A stretch of DNA of 64,000 nucleotides from Streptomyces actinomycinicus (lineage in GTDB: Bacteria > Actinomycetota > Actinomycetes > Streptomycetales > Streptomycetaceae). The stretch spans positions 145,508 to 209,507 of the forward strand of contig NZ_JAERRK010000013.1 in the NCBI RefSeq assembly GCF_016741775.1, given 5' to 3'. Position 1 is the stretch's first letter, and each line of letters starts with the position of its first letter. This document shows positions 33,939 through 43,241 of this stretch, one piece after another. Under the pieces are notes generated by a model that worked only from the letters and a program-made list of their open reading frames with translations, was not told the origin of the DNA and did no database searches. Made by a program: the position numbers and the translations under genes.

Positions 33939-35777
33939 ATGGACTCCCAGACCTCACAGTCATCCCAGGCATCCCAGTCGCCTCACCCACCTCATACGTT
34001 CCAGGTCGACCTGCGCGGTCTGGTGGACCTGCTCTCCCATCACCTCTACTCCAGCCCGAAGGTCTATCTGCGGGAGCTGCTGCAGAACGCCGTGGACGCC
34101 GTCACCGCCCGGCGGGCCACGCAGCCCGGCGCCCCCGCGCGGATCCGGCTGCACGCGGCGGACGGCGGGCTGCGGGTGGAGGACAGCGGCGTCGGGCTCA
34201 CCGAGTCGGACGTGCACAGTCTGCTGGCGACCATCGGCCGCAGCTCCAAGCGGGCCGAGGGCCTGCAGGAGGTCCGTTCGGAGTTCCTCGGCCAGTTCGG
34301 CATCGGGCTGCTGGCCTGCTTCGTGGTCGCCGAGCGGATCCGGGTGGTCAGCCGCAGCGCCCGTACACCGGACGCCCCGCCGGTGGAGTGGACGGCCCGC
34401 GACGACGGCTCGTACACCGTGCGTACGCTGCCCGCCGCGGAGCGGCCCGAACCGGGCACGACCGTGTACCTGACGGCGCGGGCCGGGGCGGCCGAGTGGC
34501 TGGCGCCCGAGCGGGTCCGCGCCCTGGCCCGGGACTTCGGCTCCCTGCTGCCGTACGACGTCCGGGTCGGCGAGGAGCCGGTCACCGATCTGCCCGCGCC
34601 CTGGGACCGGGTCCATCCGAGTCCCGCCGGCCGCAGGGTGGCGCTGGCCCGGCACTGCCACGAGCTGTTCGGGTTCACCCCGCTGGACTCGATCGACCTG
34701 GACGTGCCGCTGGCCGGGATCCGCGGGGTGGCGTACGTGCTGCCGGCGGCGGTCAGCCCGGCCCAGCGGGCGACCCACCGGGTGCACCTGAAGGGCATGC
34801 TGCTGACCGAGCGGGCCGAACAGATCCTGCCGGACTGGGCGTTCTTCGTGCGCTGCGTGCTGGACACGGACAGTCTGCGGCCCACTGCCTCGCGGGAGTC
34901 GCTGTACGAGGACGAGACGCTCGCCGCCGTGCGCGAGGCGCTCGGCGAACGGATCCGGTCCTGGCTGACCGGGCTCGCGGCCGGTGATCCGGAGCGTCTG
35001 TCGGCCTTCCTGGCCGTGCACCACCTGGGCGTGAAGTCCCTCGCCCGGCACGACCGGGAGATGCTGCGCACGATGCTGCCGTGGCTGCCGTTCGAGACGA
35101 CCGACGGGCAGCTGTCCCTTGAGGAGTTCGCGCAGCGCCACCCGGTGGTGCACTTCACGCGGACGGTCGAGGAGTACCGGCAGGTCGCGCCGATCGCCGC
35201 GGCGCAGGGCGTCGGCGTGGTCAACGGCGGCTACACGTACGACAGCGAGCTGGTGGAGGCGCTGCCGCGGGTGCGGCCGGGGACGGTGGTCGCCGAGCTG
35301 GACGCGGACACCGTGACCGCGCACCTGGACGCCGTCGACCCGGCCGAGGAGCTGGCGCTGTCCGGGTTCCTGGCCGCCGCGCGGGACCGGCTCGACCCGC
35401 TGGGCTGTGACGTCGTCCTGCGGGCCTTCCATCCGCTGTCCGTGCCCGCGCTGCACCTGGACGACCGGGCCGCCCGGCACGAGCACGCCCGCGCGGCGGC
35501 CGAGGAGCGGGCCGACGACCTGTGGGCGGGCATCCTGGGCTCGCTGCGCGGCAGCGCCCCGCGGGCGCGGCTGGTGCTCAACCAGCTCAACCCGCTGATC
35601 CGGCGAATCGGTTCGCTCCGGGACCCGGAGCTGATCGGCACCGCGACCGAGTCGCTGTACGGGCAGGCCCTGCTGATGGCGCAGCGCCCGCTGCGGCCGG
35701 CCGACTCGGCGCTGCTCAACCGGGCGTTCATCGGGCTGCTCGAGTGGGCGACCCTTGGCGAGGGGGACGGACGATGA
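33939..35777 (+). CDS. Hsp90-family (HtpG-like) ATPase
   Basis: The 612-residue protein has a GHKL ATPase domain of the Hsp90 type: ELLQNAVDA (Glu46, Asn50, Asp53), EDSGVGL (81-87), TIGRSSKR and GQFGIGLLACF (118-128). The middle domain contains RPTASRESLYEDE near residue 317, matching the SRExL segment of HtpG. The C-terminal third is weakly conserved and has no MEEVD-like tail. ATG 33939 was chosen; a GTG two codons upstream is equally possible, and neither has a clear ribosome-binding site. It overlaps the downstream TPR gene by ATGA, so the two are probably made together. A client or partner role for the TPR protein is inference. Confidence 0.88.
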   Translation: MDSQTSQSSQASQSPHPPHTFQVDLRGLVDLLSHHLYSSPKVYLRELLQNAVDAVTARRATQPGAPARIRLHAADGGLRVEDSGVGLTESDVHSLLATIGRSSKRAEGLQEVRSEFLGQFGIGLLACFVVAERIRVVSRSARTPDAPPVEWTARDDGSYTVRTLPAAERPEPGTTVYLTARAGAAEWLAPERVRALARDFGSLLPYDVRVGEEPVTDLPAPWDRVHPSPAGRRVALARHCHELFGFTPLDSIDLDVPLAGIRGVAYVLPAAVSPAQRATHRVHLKGMLLTERAEQILPDWAFFVRCVLDTDSLRPTASRESLYEDETLAAVREALGERIRSWLTGLAAGDPERLSAFLAVHHLGVKSLARHDREMLRTMLPWLPFETTDGQLSLEEFAQRHPVVHFTRTVEEYRQVAPIAAAQGVGVVNGGYTYDSELVEALPRVRPGTVVAELDADTVTAHLDAVDPAEELALSGFLAAARDRLDPLGCDVVLRAFHPLSVPALHLDDRAARHEHARAAAEERADDLWAGILGSLRGSAPRARLVLNQLNPLIRRIGSLRDPELIGTATESLYGQALLMAQRPLRPADSALLNRAFIGLLEWATLGEGDGR

Positions 35778-38757
35778 GTGGGATCACGGACTTCGACGCG
35801 CTGCGCCGGGCGCTGGCGGAGAACTCCGAGCAGCCGGAGGGCCCGGCCCGCAACGCGCGCGCGGAGCGACTGCTCGCCGAGGCGGAGAAGCTGGACGTCC
35901 CGCTCGCCGTGATCGAGGCGCTCGGGCACCAGCTGAAGGTCTACAACTACAGCTCCGAGAAGGACAAGATGTTCGTCCCGTTCGCGCGGCTGCTGCGCAT
36001 GTGGGACGAACGGCCCGGCGACTTCGACGAGTACGAGACGCACTCGCTGCACTGGGTCTTCAAGTGGATGTCGGCGGGCATGCTGGACCAGCCGCACATC
36101 CCGCTCGCCTCGATCGAGCAGTGGCTCGGCGAGATGGAGCGCCGCTACCGGCTCGCCGGGCACTCCGAACGGGCGGTGCGCAGCGCCGAGTTCAGTGTGG
36201 CCGCGCACCTCGGGGACCTGGCGCGGGCGGAGCGTGCGTACGCCGCGTGGCTGGCCGCCGACCGGGACCGGATGGCCGACTGCCACGCCTGTGAGCTGCA
36301 CGGGCAGGGCACCTGGCAGGTCAGGTGCGGCCGGGACGCGGACGCCCTGGAGCTGTGGCGGCCGGTGCTGGAGGGCGAGTTCGCCTGCGCGCACGAACCG
36401 CACACCGTCCTCGCGTCCTCGCTGGCCCCGCTGCTGCGGCTCGGCCGCGTGGACGAGGCCCGGGCCCACCATCTGCGCGGCTTCCGGCTGGTCCGCCCCC
36501 TGGAGAGCATGCGGAGCGCGTACGCCGACCACGTGGAGTTCTGCGCGCTGACCGGGAACGAGGCCCGCGGCCTGGAGCTGCTGGCCGAGCGGCCGGCGTA
36601 CTTCACGGACACCGGGCATCCGCGCAGCCGGCTCGACTTCCTGGCCGTGGTGACCCTGCTGACGGACCGGCTGACCGGGCTGGGGATGGGTGGGCAACGG
36701 GTGCCGGGGCCCCCGGGGCGGTCGTGGACGGCGGGGGAACTGGCCGCCCACGCGCGCGCGCAGGCGCTGGAACTGGCCGGGCGGTTCGACCGGCGCAACG
36801 GCACCTCGTCCGTCGGCGACCGGGTCCGTGCCCGCATGGACCAGCGGCCGCTGGTGGACCGGCTGCCGCTGGGCGTCCGTACGGTGCGCCCGGCGGCGGC
36901 ACCGGCGGCAGCGGCGGCACCGGAGGTCGCTCCGCCGGCGCCGCGGGGCCCCGGCGAGCCCGGCCTGGCCGCCCTGCTGGCCGAGGCGCGCCTGCTCTCC
37001 GACACCCTGCAGCCGCATGCCCTGGAGGCGTGGGCCGCGGTCGCGCGGGCGGCCGAGGGCGCGGAACTGGACGCCCGCGACCGCGCGGAGATCACCGACC
37101 ACGAGGCGATGGCAGGCGGCCCGGAGGGCGTCGGCCTGTTCGAGCGGGCCGCCGCGCTGTACGCCGAGGCGGGCGACCCCGGGGAGGCACTGGCGGCACG
37201 CGCGCGTGGCGCGTACGTCCGTGCCCTGACCGGTGAGGTGGACCCCGCGCTGGCCACGGTCACCGCCCTCTACGACGAGGCGCTCGCCCTGTACGCGGCC
37301 GGGGCCACTGGGGTGCGGCAGACGGCGGCGGTGGTGATGAGCCGGGCGCGGACCCTGATGCGGAAGGTGCACGAGAGCGCCGAAGGCGCCGGGGCCGGGC
37401 TCGCGGAGGCCGAACAGGCGGTGCGGGAGGTGCTGGCGCTCGTGGACGGGCGGGCCGGGGACGACGTGCGGCTGGCCGCTCGGGCCGCCGAGGCGCGGGC
37501 CATGCTCGCCGAGCTGGCCGGGCGGAACGGGGACGCCGAGCGGGCCGGACAGCTGTTCCGGCGGGCCGCCGCCGAGTACGTGGCCGCCGGACTGCCGTGG
37601 TTCGCGGTGGAGTACGAGGTGCAGGTCGCGGCGCTGGCGCACCAGCTCGGCGATCCGGCCGGGGCGGAGCGGGCACTGCGGGCCGCCCTGGAGCACGGCG
37701 GGCCGTACGTGGAGCCGGTCGGGCGGGCCCAGCTGCACCTCCAGCTGGCCGAGGTGGTCGGCGCCCGCGGAGAGCCCGTGGAGGCCGCGGAGCATGCGCT
37801 GGAGGCCGCGCACTGGGCCGACGAGGCCGGCGAGAGCGGCACGCTGGGCGCCTGGGCGCGGCAGCAGCTGGGCGGCTTCCTGTTGCGGCAGGGGCGGTGC
37901 GCGGAGGCCGCCGAGGTGCTGGAGTCGGCGCTGCCGGACCTGTCCGCCGAGACGCACGGCGACGGTGCCGTCGTACAGGCCCTGTGGTGGCTCGGGGACT
38001 GCCTGAGCGAGCTGGGTGAGCACCGGGCGGCCGCCGAACGCCGGCTGCAGGCCGCCGGGATCGCCCGGCACTGGCCCGAGCAGCAGGACCACGCCACGCT
38101 CGCCCACCTCGCCGCCGAGTCCCTGAGCAACGCCGGGCTGCTCCAGGAGGCGGACCAGGCGTACGCGCGCGCGGGCGAGCTGTGGCGCTCGCTGGGCAAC
38201 CCGGAGTTCCTGGTGCGCTCGCTGCGCGCCCGGGCCTGGCTCGCGCTGCGCGGGGAGGCTGGGGCGGAGGGTGCACGGGAGCTGATGGCGGACGCGGTGG
38301 CCGTGTGCGAGCGGGCACGGGACACCGCGGCCGATCCGGTGGCCCGGGAGCAGCTCACGTCCGAACTCGGCGGCACCCACCGCCAGTTCGGTGACCTGCT
38401 GGCCCGCTCGGCGGCCGAGGAGGCCGAGGACGCGGTGATCCAGGCCGCGTTCGAGGCGGCGCTGGTCCAGATGGACCGTGCCGCCGACCTGTTCGGCACG
38501 CTCGGCGCGGACGGACTGCACGACCGCACCGGTGCCGCGCTCGCCGCCGGCTGGCTGGAGACCGACCTGGGCCGCCCCGCCGAGGCGATGGCACGCGCGC
38601 GTGGCGTGCTCGCGGCCTACGAGGGGGCCGACGACCACGCGCGCGTGGCGTGCTCGCGGCCTACGAGGGGGCCGACGACGCCGACGAGACCGTCCGCTCC
38701 CGCCAGGCGGAGGCCCGCCAGATACTCGATCTCCGGGAACCCACCCCGGACCGATGA
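35774..38757 (+). CDS. Large tetratricopeptide-repeat protein, 3' end frameshifted by a tandem duplication
   Basis: The gene begins with ATG 35774, inside the stop of the Hsp90-family gene. The product is helical throughout, with many Ala/Leu/Glu-rich repeat units of TPR type (clear examples around residues 580-930), an N-terminal DUF-like region and a Pro/Ala linker near residue 375-400. Near the 3' end 44 bp are duplicated in tandem (38592-38635 and 38636-38679). Reading without the extra copy gives 979 residues ending ARQILDLREPTPDR at TGA 38755-38757. As the sequence stands, the frame shifts and stays open to 40780, antisense to the next gene, giving an implausible protein of about 1668 residues. 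I give the end of the restored frame. It is either a real recent mutation or an assembly error. Confidence 0.75.
38592..38679. repeat. 44-bp tandem duplication at the end of the TPR gene
   Basis: Copies 38592-38635 and 38636-38679 are identical. Each starts CACGCGCGCGTGGCGTGCTC and ends GGGGGCCGACGAC. Forty-four is not a multiple of three, so the second copy changes the reading frame. Confidence 0.95.
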
Positions 38758-38794
38758 GCCCGTGCCGGGAGGCGCCGCCCCGGTGCCTCCCGGG

Positions 38795-40693
38795 TCACTC
38801 CACGCCGATGAGCAGCAGCGCGCCCTGGTGGCCGCCCCGGTACACCACCGTGTCCACGGCCAGGTAGGACTCGCGTACGCGTGCCTCCAGGTGCGTGGCG
38901 ACCGTCTCGGGCGCCTCGTCGCCGACGACCAGCGTGACCAGTTCGCCGCCGGCCTGGAGCATGCGGTCCAGCACGGTCCCGGCGGTGGCGGTGACGTCCG
39001 CGCCGATCACGGCCACATCTCCGTCGATCAGGCCCAGCACGTCCCCGGCCTGGCAGACGCCGGCCGTCGTCCAGGACTCGTGCTCGGCGACGACGACCTC
39101 GGCGTACCGCGTCGCACCCGCCGCCGAGGTCATCTGGACGACGTCCTCGTCGAACCGCCTCTCCGGCTCGTGCACCGCCAGCGCGGCGATGCCCTGGACC
39201 GCCGAGCGGGTCGGGATCAGGGCCACCCGGATGCCCTCGGCACGGGCCTGCTCGGCCGCCGCGGCGGCCGTGTGGCGCAGCTCGGCGTCGTTGGGCAGCA
39301 GCACCACCTCGCGTGCGTGGGCACGCCGTACCGCCTGCACCAGCTCCCCGCTGGCCGGCGGCTCCCCGGGGCGCGCGAGGACGGTGGTCGCACCGGCCTC
39401 GGTGTACAGCCCGGCCAGGCCCTCGCCCGGCACGACGGCGACGACGGCCCGCTGGGCACGTTCGCGGGGCGGGCGCTCCCGGCCGGTGCGGGCGTCCCCG
39501 AGCCCGAAGTGGGTGATCCGGATCCGGTACGGCCGCCCGGCCTCGACACCCGCCTCCACGGCGGCGCCGGCGTCGTCGACGTGCACGTGGACGTTCCACA
39601 GCCCGTCGCCGCCGACCACGACCAGGGAGTCCCCGAGCGCGTCGAGCCGGCTGCGCAACCGGACCACGGCCGCGTCGTCGGCCTCCAGGAGGTAGATCAC
39701 CTCGAACGCGGGCCCGCCGGACTCGGTCCCGTCGGCGCAGGCACCGGCGTCGGAATCGCTCCCCGCGCACGCGTGCGCCACGGTTTCGCCGCTCTCCCGG
39801 ATCCCGCCGTTTCCGTCGCCTTCGACGGTCCCGGCGGCGGGTGCGGCTTCGCACGCGGAGCGGGACGGGGACGGGGACATCGATCCGGGCGGGGACGTGG
39901 ATTCCGGCGGGGACATGGATGCGGGCCGGGACGTGGATGCGGGCGGAGACGTGGATGCGGATGCGGGCCCGGACCCGGACGCGGATGCACCGGACGCGGC
40001 TGCGCCGCGCACGCGCGCGTGGGCGGCGGGAGTGGGAACCGCCTCCCCCGTGAACGCCTCCACCAGCGCTCCCAGCACCGCCACCAGGCCGCGCCCGCCC
40101 GCGTCGACCACGCCGGCCCGCTTCAGGACCGCCAGCTGGGCCGGGGTCGCCGCCAGGGCCGCCCGTGCGCCCTCGTAGGCGGCCCGCGCGACCGTGCCGC
40201 AGTCGCCCTCCGCCCCCTCCGCGGCGTCGGCGGCGGCCGAGGCGACCGTCAGCACCGTGCCCTCGACCGGGTGGGCCACCGCCTCCCGGGCGGAGTCGGC
40301 GGCCCGGCGCAGGGCCAGCCGCAGCCCCTGGCCGTCGACGTGAGAGGCGTCACCGGCCTCCCCGAGCACCTGCGCCATCCCCCGCAGCAGCTGCGCGAGG
40401 ATCGTCCCGGAGTTGCCGCGCGCCCCGATGAGCGCCCCGTGGGCCATGGCGCGGACGGCGTCGGCCGGCGAGGGCTCGCCGGCACCGGTCCCGTACCCGG
40501 CGAACACGGCCTCCACGGCCGTCGCCGCCGACTCCACGGTCAGGTACAGATTGGTTCCGGTGTCGCCGTCGGCCACCGGGTAGACGTTGATCGCGTCGAT
40601 CTCCTCACGGGCCCGTCCCAGTGCCCGGAGCGCCAGACCGCACCAGGTGCGCACCGCGAGAGCATCGAAGAATGTCTGCGGCACCTGCGCCAC
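38795..40693 (-). CDS. DAK2-domain protein, fatty acid kinase FakA-like
   Basis: The 632-residue protein has an N-terminal DhaL/DAK2 kinase domain with NVYPVADGDTGTNLY (36-50) and HGALIGARGNSGTILAQLLRG, both typical of FakA. The C-terminal half contains the FakA-type domain with HVHVDDAG. FakA phosphorylates fatty acids bound to FakB (DegV-like) proteins; no fakB is in this window. A low-complexity Ser/Pro/Ala linker with 6-residue repeats lies around residues 243-275. GTG 40693 has GGAGG 5 nt upstream, which decides against a second GTG at 40684. In many bacteria this gene sits beside recG and rpmB, but here the Hsp90-TPR pair separates it from recG. Confidence 0.85.
   Translation of the reverse strand: MAQVPQTFFDALAVRTWCGLALRALGRAREEIDAINVYPVADGDTGTNLYLTVESAATAVEAVFAGYGTGAGEPSPADAVRAMAHGALIGARGNSGTILAQLLRGMAQVLGEAGDASHVDGQGLRLALRRAADSAREAVAHPVEGTVLTVASAAADAAEGAEGDCGTVARAAYEGARAALAATPAQLAVLKRAGVVDAGGRGLVAVLGALVEAFTGEAVPTPAAHARVRGAAASGASASGSGPASASTSPPASTSRPASMSPPESTSPPGSMSPSPSRSACEAAPAAGTVEGDGNGGIRESGETVAHACAGSDSDAGACADGTESGGPAFEVIYLLEADDAAVVRLRSRLDALGDSLVVVGGDGLWNVHVHVDDAGAAVEAGVEAGRPYRIRITHFGLGDARTGRERPPRERAQRAVVAVVPGEGLAGLYTEAGATTVLARPGEPPASGELVQAVRRAHAREVVLLPNDAELRHTAAAAAEQARAEGIRVALIPTRSAVQGIAALAVHEPERRFDEDVVQMTSAAGATRYAEVVVAEHESWTTAGVCQAGDVLGLIDGDVAVIGADVTATAGTVLDRMLQAGGELVTLVVGDEAPETVATHLEARVRESYLAVDTVVYRGGHQGALLLIGVE
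39873..39962. repeat. 18-bp tandem repeats in the fakA-like gene
   Basis: Five imperfect units of 18 bp (like GGGGACGTGGATGCGGGC) encode the repeating SPPAST/SRPASM/SPPEST linker between the two halves of the protein. The frame is kept. Confidence 0.8.
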
Positions 40694-40896
40694 CTGCGCC
40701 TCCCTGAGCTGGCTGGACGTGGACGCAGCGTAGACCCCGGACCGGTGTCCTCCGGAAGAGGGCCGGGAGCAGGGCCCTGAGCTGCCATGGTAGTTTCGTT
40801 GTACGGACGCAGCCGTTGTATGCTGCTCCGGTTGCCCGATCCGATCGGGCCGTTCCCCTGGCAACGCCACTCAAGATCTCAGGTCTTATGATCTCG

Positions 40897-40914
40897 ATCC
40901 CGGCATGCCGGGAT
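40897..40914. promoter_or_regulatory. 18-bp perfect palindrome in the rpmB leader
   Basis: ATCCCGGCATGCCGGGAT lies 36 nt upstream of the rpmB start. A TATGAT hexamer at 40887-40892 just ahead could be the -10, which would put the palindrome at +1. It may be an operator or an RNA hairpin. Confidence 0.55.
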
Positions 40915-40950
40915 TAACCGTAAGTGCATCTGAAGTCTTTGGAGTGACCC

Positions 40951-41136
40951 GTGGCTGCCAACTGCGACGTCTGCGGCAAGGGGCCGGGCTTCGGCAACAA
41001 CATCTCGTTTTCGCACCGCCGTACGTCCCGCCGCTGGAACCCGAACATCCAGCGTGTGCGTACCGTGGTCGGCGGGACGCCGAAGCGCGTGAACGCTTGC
41101 ACCTCGTGCATCAAGGCCGGCAAGGTCTCGCGCTGA
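40951..41136 (+). CDS. rpmB: 50S ribosomal protein L28
   Basis: The 61-residue protein starts with GTG (MAANCDVCGKGPGFGNN) and keeps both zinc cysteine pairs (CDVC and CTSC), so it is the zinc-binding C+ form. GGAG lies 6 nt upstream of the start. It is monocistronic: a textbook terminator follows. The leader contains an 18-bp palindrome. Confidence 0.97.
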   Translation: MAANCDVCGKGPGFGNNISFSHRRTSRRWNPNIQRVRTVVGGTPKRVNACTSCIKAGKVSR

Positions 41137-41179
41137 CGCAACAGCTGAGCGCGCGGCCACTGCTTGGTTCGCTGCACTG

Positions 41180-41211
41180 AGCCGGTCCACCCGTGGGTGG
41201 ACCGGCTTTTT
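41180..41211 (+). terminator. Rho-independent terminator of rpmB
   Basis: A perfect 13-bp stem (41180-41192 with 41195-41207) is followed by TTTT, so it is a classical intrinsic terminator, rare in this GC-rich genome. Confidence 0.92.
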
Positions 41212-41241
41212 GCCGTACCCGCGCTTTTTGCCGTACCCGCG
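41206..41241. repeat. 18-bp perfect tandem repeat behind the rpmB terminator
   Basis: CTTTTTGCCGTACCCGCG occurs twice in a row (41206-41223, 41224-41241). The unit includes the T-tract of the terminator, so the tract is duplicated. It ends just before the thiD stop codon. Confidence 0.9.
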
Positions 41242-41246
41242 CGGGA

Positions 41247-42032
41247 TCAGTCCCTGAACCGCCACCCGTGGTCCACCGGGCCGATCCCCGCGCCCAGCGC
41301 GAAGCCGGCGGCGATCGCCCCGGTGACGTACTCCTTGGCCGCTCCGACGGCCTCCGGCACGGTCAGGCCCTTCGCCAGTCCCGACGCGACCGCGGACGCC
41401 AGCGTGCAGCCCGTGCCGTGCGTGTGCCGGTTGTCGTGGCGGGGTGCCCGCAGCCAGTGCTCGGCCGAGCCGTCCGTCAGAAGATCGACGGCGTCCCCGG
41501 ACAGGTGCCCGCCCTTGATCAGCACCCAGCGCGGGCCGTACTCCAGAACGGCATCCGCGGCCCGGCGCAGATCGTCCTCGGACTCGACACGGACCCCCGT
41601 GAGTTGGGCCACCTCGTCGAGGTTCGGGGTCGCCACGGTCGCCACCGGGAGCAGTTCACGCCGTACGGTGTCCAGCGCGGAGGCGGCCAGCAGCGAGTCG
41701 CCGTGCTTGGAGACGCCCACCGGGTCCACGACGGCCGGCGCGTCCGTGCCGGAGATCAACTCGGCGACCGCCCCGACCAGTTCGGCCGAGGCCAGCATGC
41801 CGGTCTTCACCGCCTGGACGCCGATGTCGTCCACGACGCTGCGGTACTGGGCCCGTACGGCCTCCACCGGCAGCTCCCAGGCGCCCTGGACGCCCACGGA
41901 GTTCTGCGCGGTCACCGCGGTGATCACGCTCATCCCGTGCACGCCGAGCGCGAGCATCGTCTTCAGGTCGGCCTGGACGCCGGCGCCGCCGCCGGAGTCG
42001 GAGCCCGCCACCGTCAGGACCCGGGGGATCAT
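41247..42032 (-). CDS. thiD: Hydroxymethylpyrimidine/phosphomethylpyrimidine kinase
   Basis: ThiD phosphorylates HMP and HMP-phosphate for thiamine synthesis. The 261-residue protein has the ribokinase-like start LTVAGSDSGGGAGVQADLKT, the QNSVGV substrate motif and the anion-hole motif HGTGCTLASA. Its ATG overlaps the thiL stop in an ATGA (42029-42032), so the pair is coupled. ThiL-ThiD together cover two kinase steps of the pathway. Confidence 0.95.
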   Translation of the reverse strand: MIPRVLTVAGSDSGGGAGVQADLKTMLALGVHGMSVITAVTAQNSVGVQGAWELPVEAVRAQYRSVVDDIGVQAVKTGMLASAELVGAVAELISGTDAPAVVDPVGVSKHGDSLLAASALDTVRRELLPVATVATPNLDEVAQLTGVRVESEDDLRRAADAVLEYGPRWVLIKGGHLSGDAVDLLTDGSAEHWLRAPRHDNRHTHGTGCTLASAVASGLAKGLTVPEAVGAAKEYVTGAIAAGFALGAGIGPVDHGWRFRD

Positions 42033-42994
42033 GACTCGATGTCCCCGAAGTGGTCCCAGCCGCCCTTGCTGGTCCAGGGCGCCCCGTCGACCGTCACCTG
42101 GGGCAGCGCGGAGGGGTTCAGGACCTCGCCGATGACCTTCCAGCGGGCCGGCAGCTTGGCGTCCGGCGGGAAGGTCGCCACGATCGCGTGGTCCTCTCCC
42201 CCGGTCAGCACCCACTGCAGCGGGTCCACGCCGACGGCCTGGCCGATGTCGTTCATCTGGGTCGGGACGTCGATCGCGCCGGACCGGATGTCGATACGGA
42301 CCTTGCTGGCCTCGGCGATGTGCCCGAGGTCGGCGATCAGGCCGTCGCTCACGTCGCACATCGCGGTGGCGCCGAGCGCGGCGGCGGCCGGGCCCGCGTG
42401 GTACGGCGGCTCGGGGCGGCGGTGGGCCTCCACGAAGGCACGCGGCGATCGGAAGCCGCGGGAGAGCACCGCGTACCCGGCCGCGGACCAGCCGAGCCAG
42501 CCCGTGACGGCCACGAGGTCGCCGGGCTGGGCCCCCGCACGCGTGACCGGCTCCTGGTTGCGCAGATCGCCGAGCGCGGTGATCGACACCATGATCGTGT
42601 CACCGCGTACGACATCGCCGCCGACCACGGAGGCGCCCGCCACCTGGCACTCGTCGCGCAGGCCGTCCATCAGCTCGGTGGGCCAGGTGACCGGCAGCTC
42701 GGCCGGGACGACCAGGCCGAGCAGCAGCGCGGTCGGTACGGCGCCCATGGCGGCGATGTCCGCGAGGTTCTGGGCCGCCGCCTTGCGTCCTACGTCGTAG
42801 GCCGTGGACCAGTCGCGGCGGAAGTGCCGCCCCTCCAGCAGGATGTCGGTGCTCGCCACCACCCGGCGGTCGGGCGCGGCCACCACCGCGGCGTCGTCGC
42901 CGGGGCCGACCCGGACCGCCGGGGTGGTGGTGAGACGGGAGGTGAGCTCCCTGATGAGCCCGAACTCCCCGAGCTCACCAACAGTGCCCTTCAT
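42029..42994 (-). CDS. thiL: Thiamine-monophosphate kinase
   Basis: ThiL converts thiamine phosphate to the active diphosphate. The 321-residue protein has the family motifs GPGDDAAVV, STDILLEGRHF and CDVSDGLIADLGH, and the late TGGEDHAIV. The ATG at 42994 is preceded by AAGGGGAG. It is divergent from a small Lrp-type gene and coupled to thiD. Confidence 0.95.
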   Translation of the reverse strand: MKGTVGELGEFGLIRELTSRLTTTPAVRVGPGDDAAVVAAPDRRVVASTDILLEGRHFRRDWSTAYDVGRKAAAQNLADIAAMGAVPTALLLGLVVPAELPVTWPTELMDGLRDECQVAGASVVGGDVVRGDTIMVSITALGDLRNQEPVTRAGAQPGDLVAVTGWLGWSAAGYAVLSRGFRSPRAFVEAHRRPEPPYHAGPAAAALGATAMCDVSDGLIADLGHIAEASKVRIDIRSGAIDVPTQMNDIGQAVGVDPLQWVLTGGEDHAIVATFPPDAKLPARWKVIGEVLNPSALPQVTVDGAPWTSKGGWDHFGDIES

Positions 42995-43241
42995 GTCCCT
43001 TGCTCCCCTTCTCTCCCATGCCGTGCCCAGTCGCGCGTCATCAGTGTCCCCGATACGGTCGAGATGACCGTCGCCGCGGTCGTGGCGACGGCCGGTCCGG
43101 TCCTCGTGACCGTCAACTTCCGAAGTGCCTGCACCCTGGCGCGCAAGCCCGGTTCCCGCAGGTCTCCCCGCGGGGAGCGGCAACGCGATACCGTGGCGTT
43201 CCTTTTCCCCACATGATCCTCGTGGCCGCTCTGGAGGTTCC

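Noticed and set aside
35522..40780. A continuous plus-strand open frame of about 1750 codons
   Set aside because: The first 84 codons lie out of frame in the Hsp90-family gene, and the last 700 or so are antisense to the fakA-like gene. The length is produced by the 44-bp duplication and high GC content.
40865..40950. Zur box in front of the zinc-type rpmB
   Set aside because: The palindrome is GC-rich (ATCCCGGCATGCCGGGAT) and does not fit the A/T-rich Zur pattern; zinc-type copies are also not the usual Zur targets.
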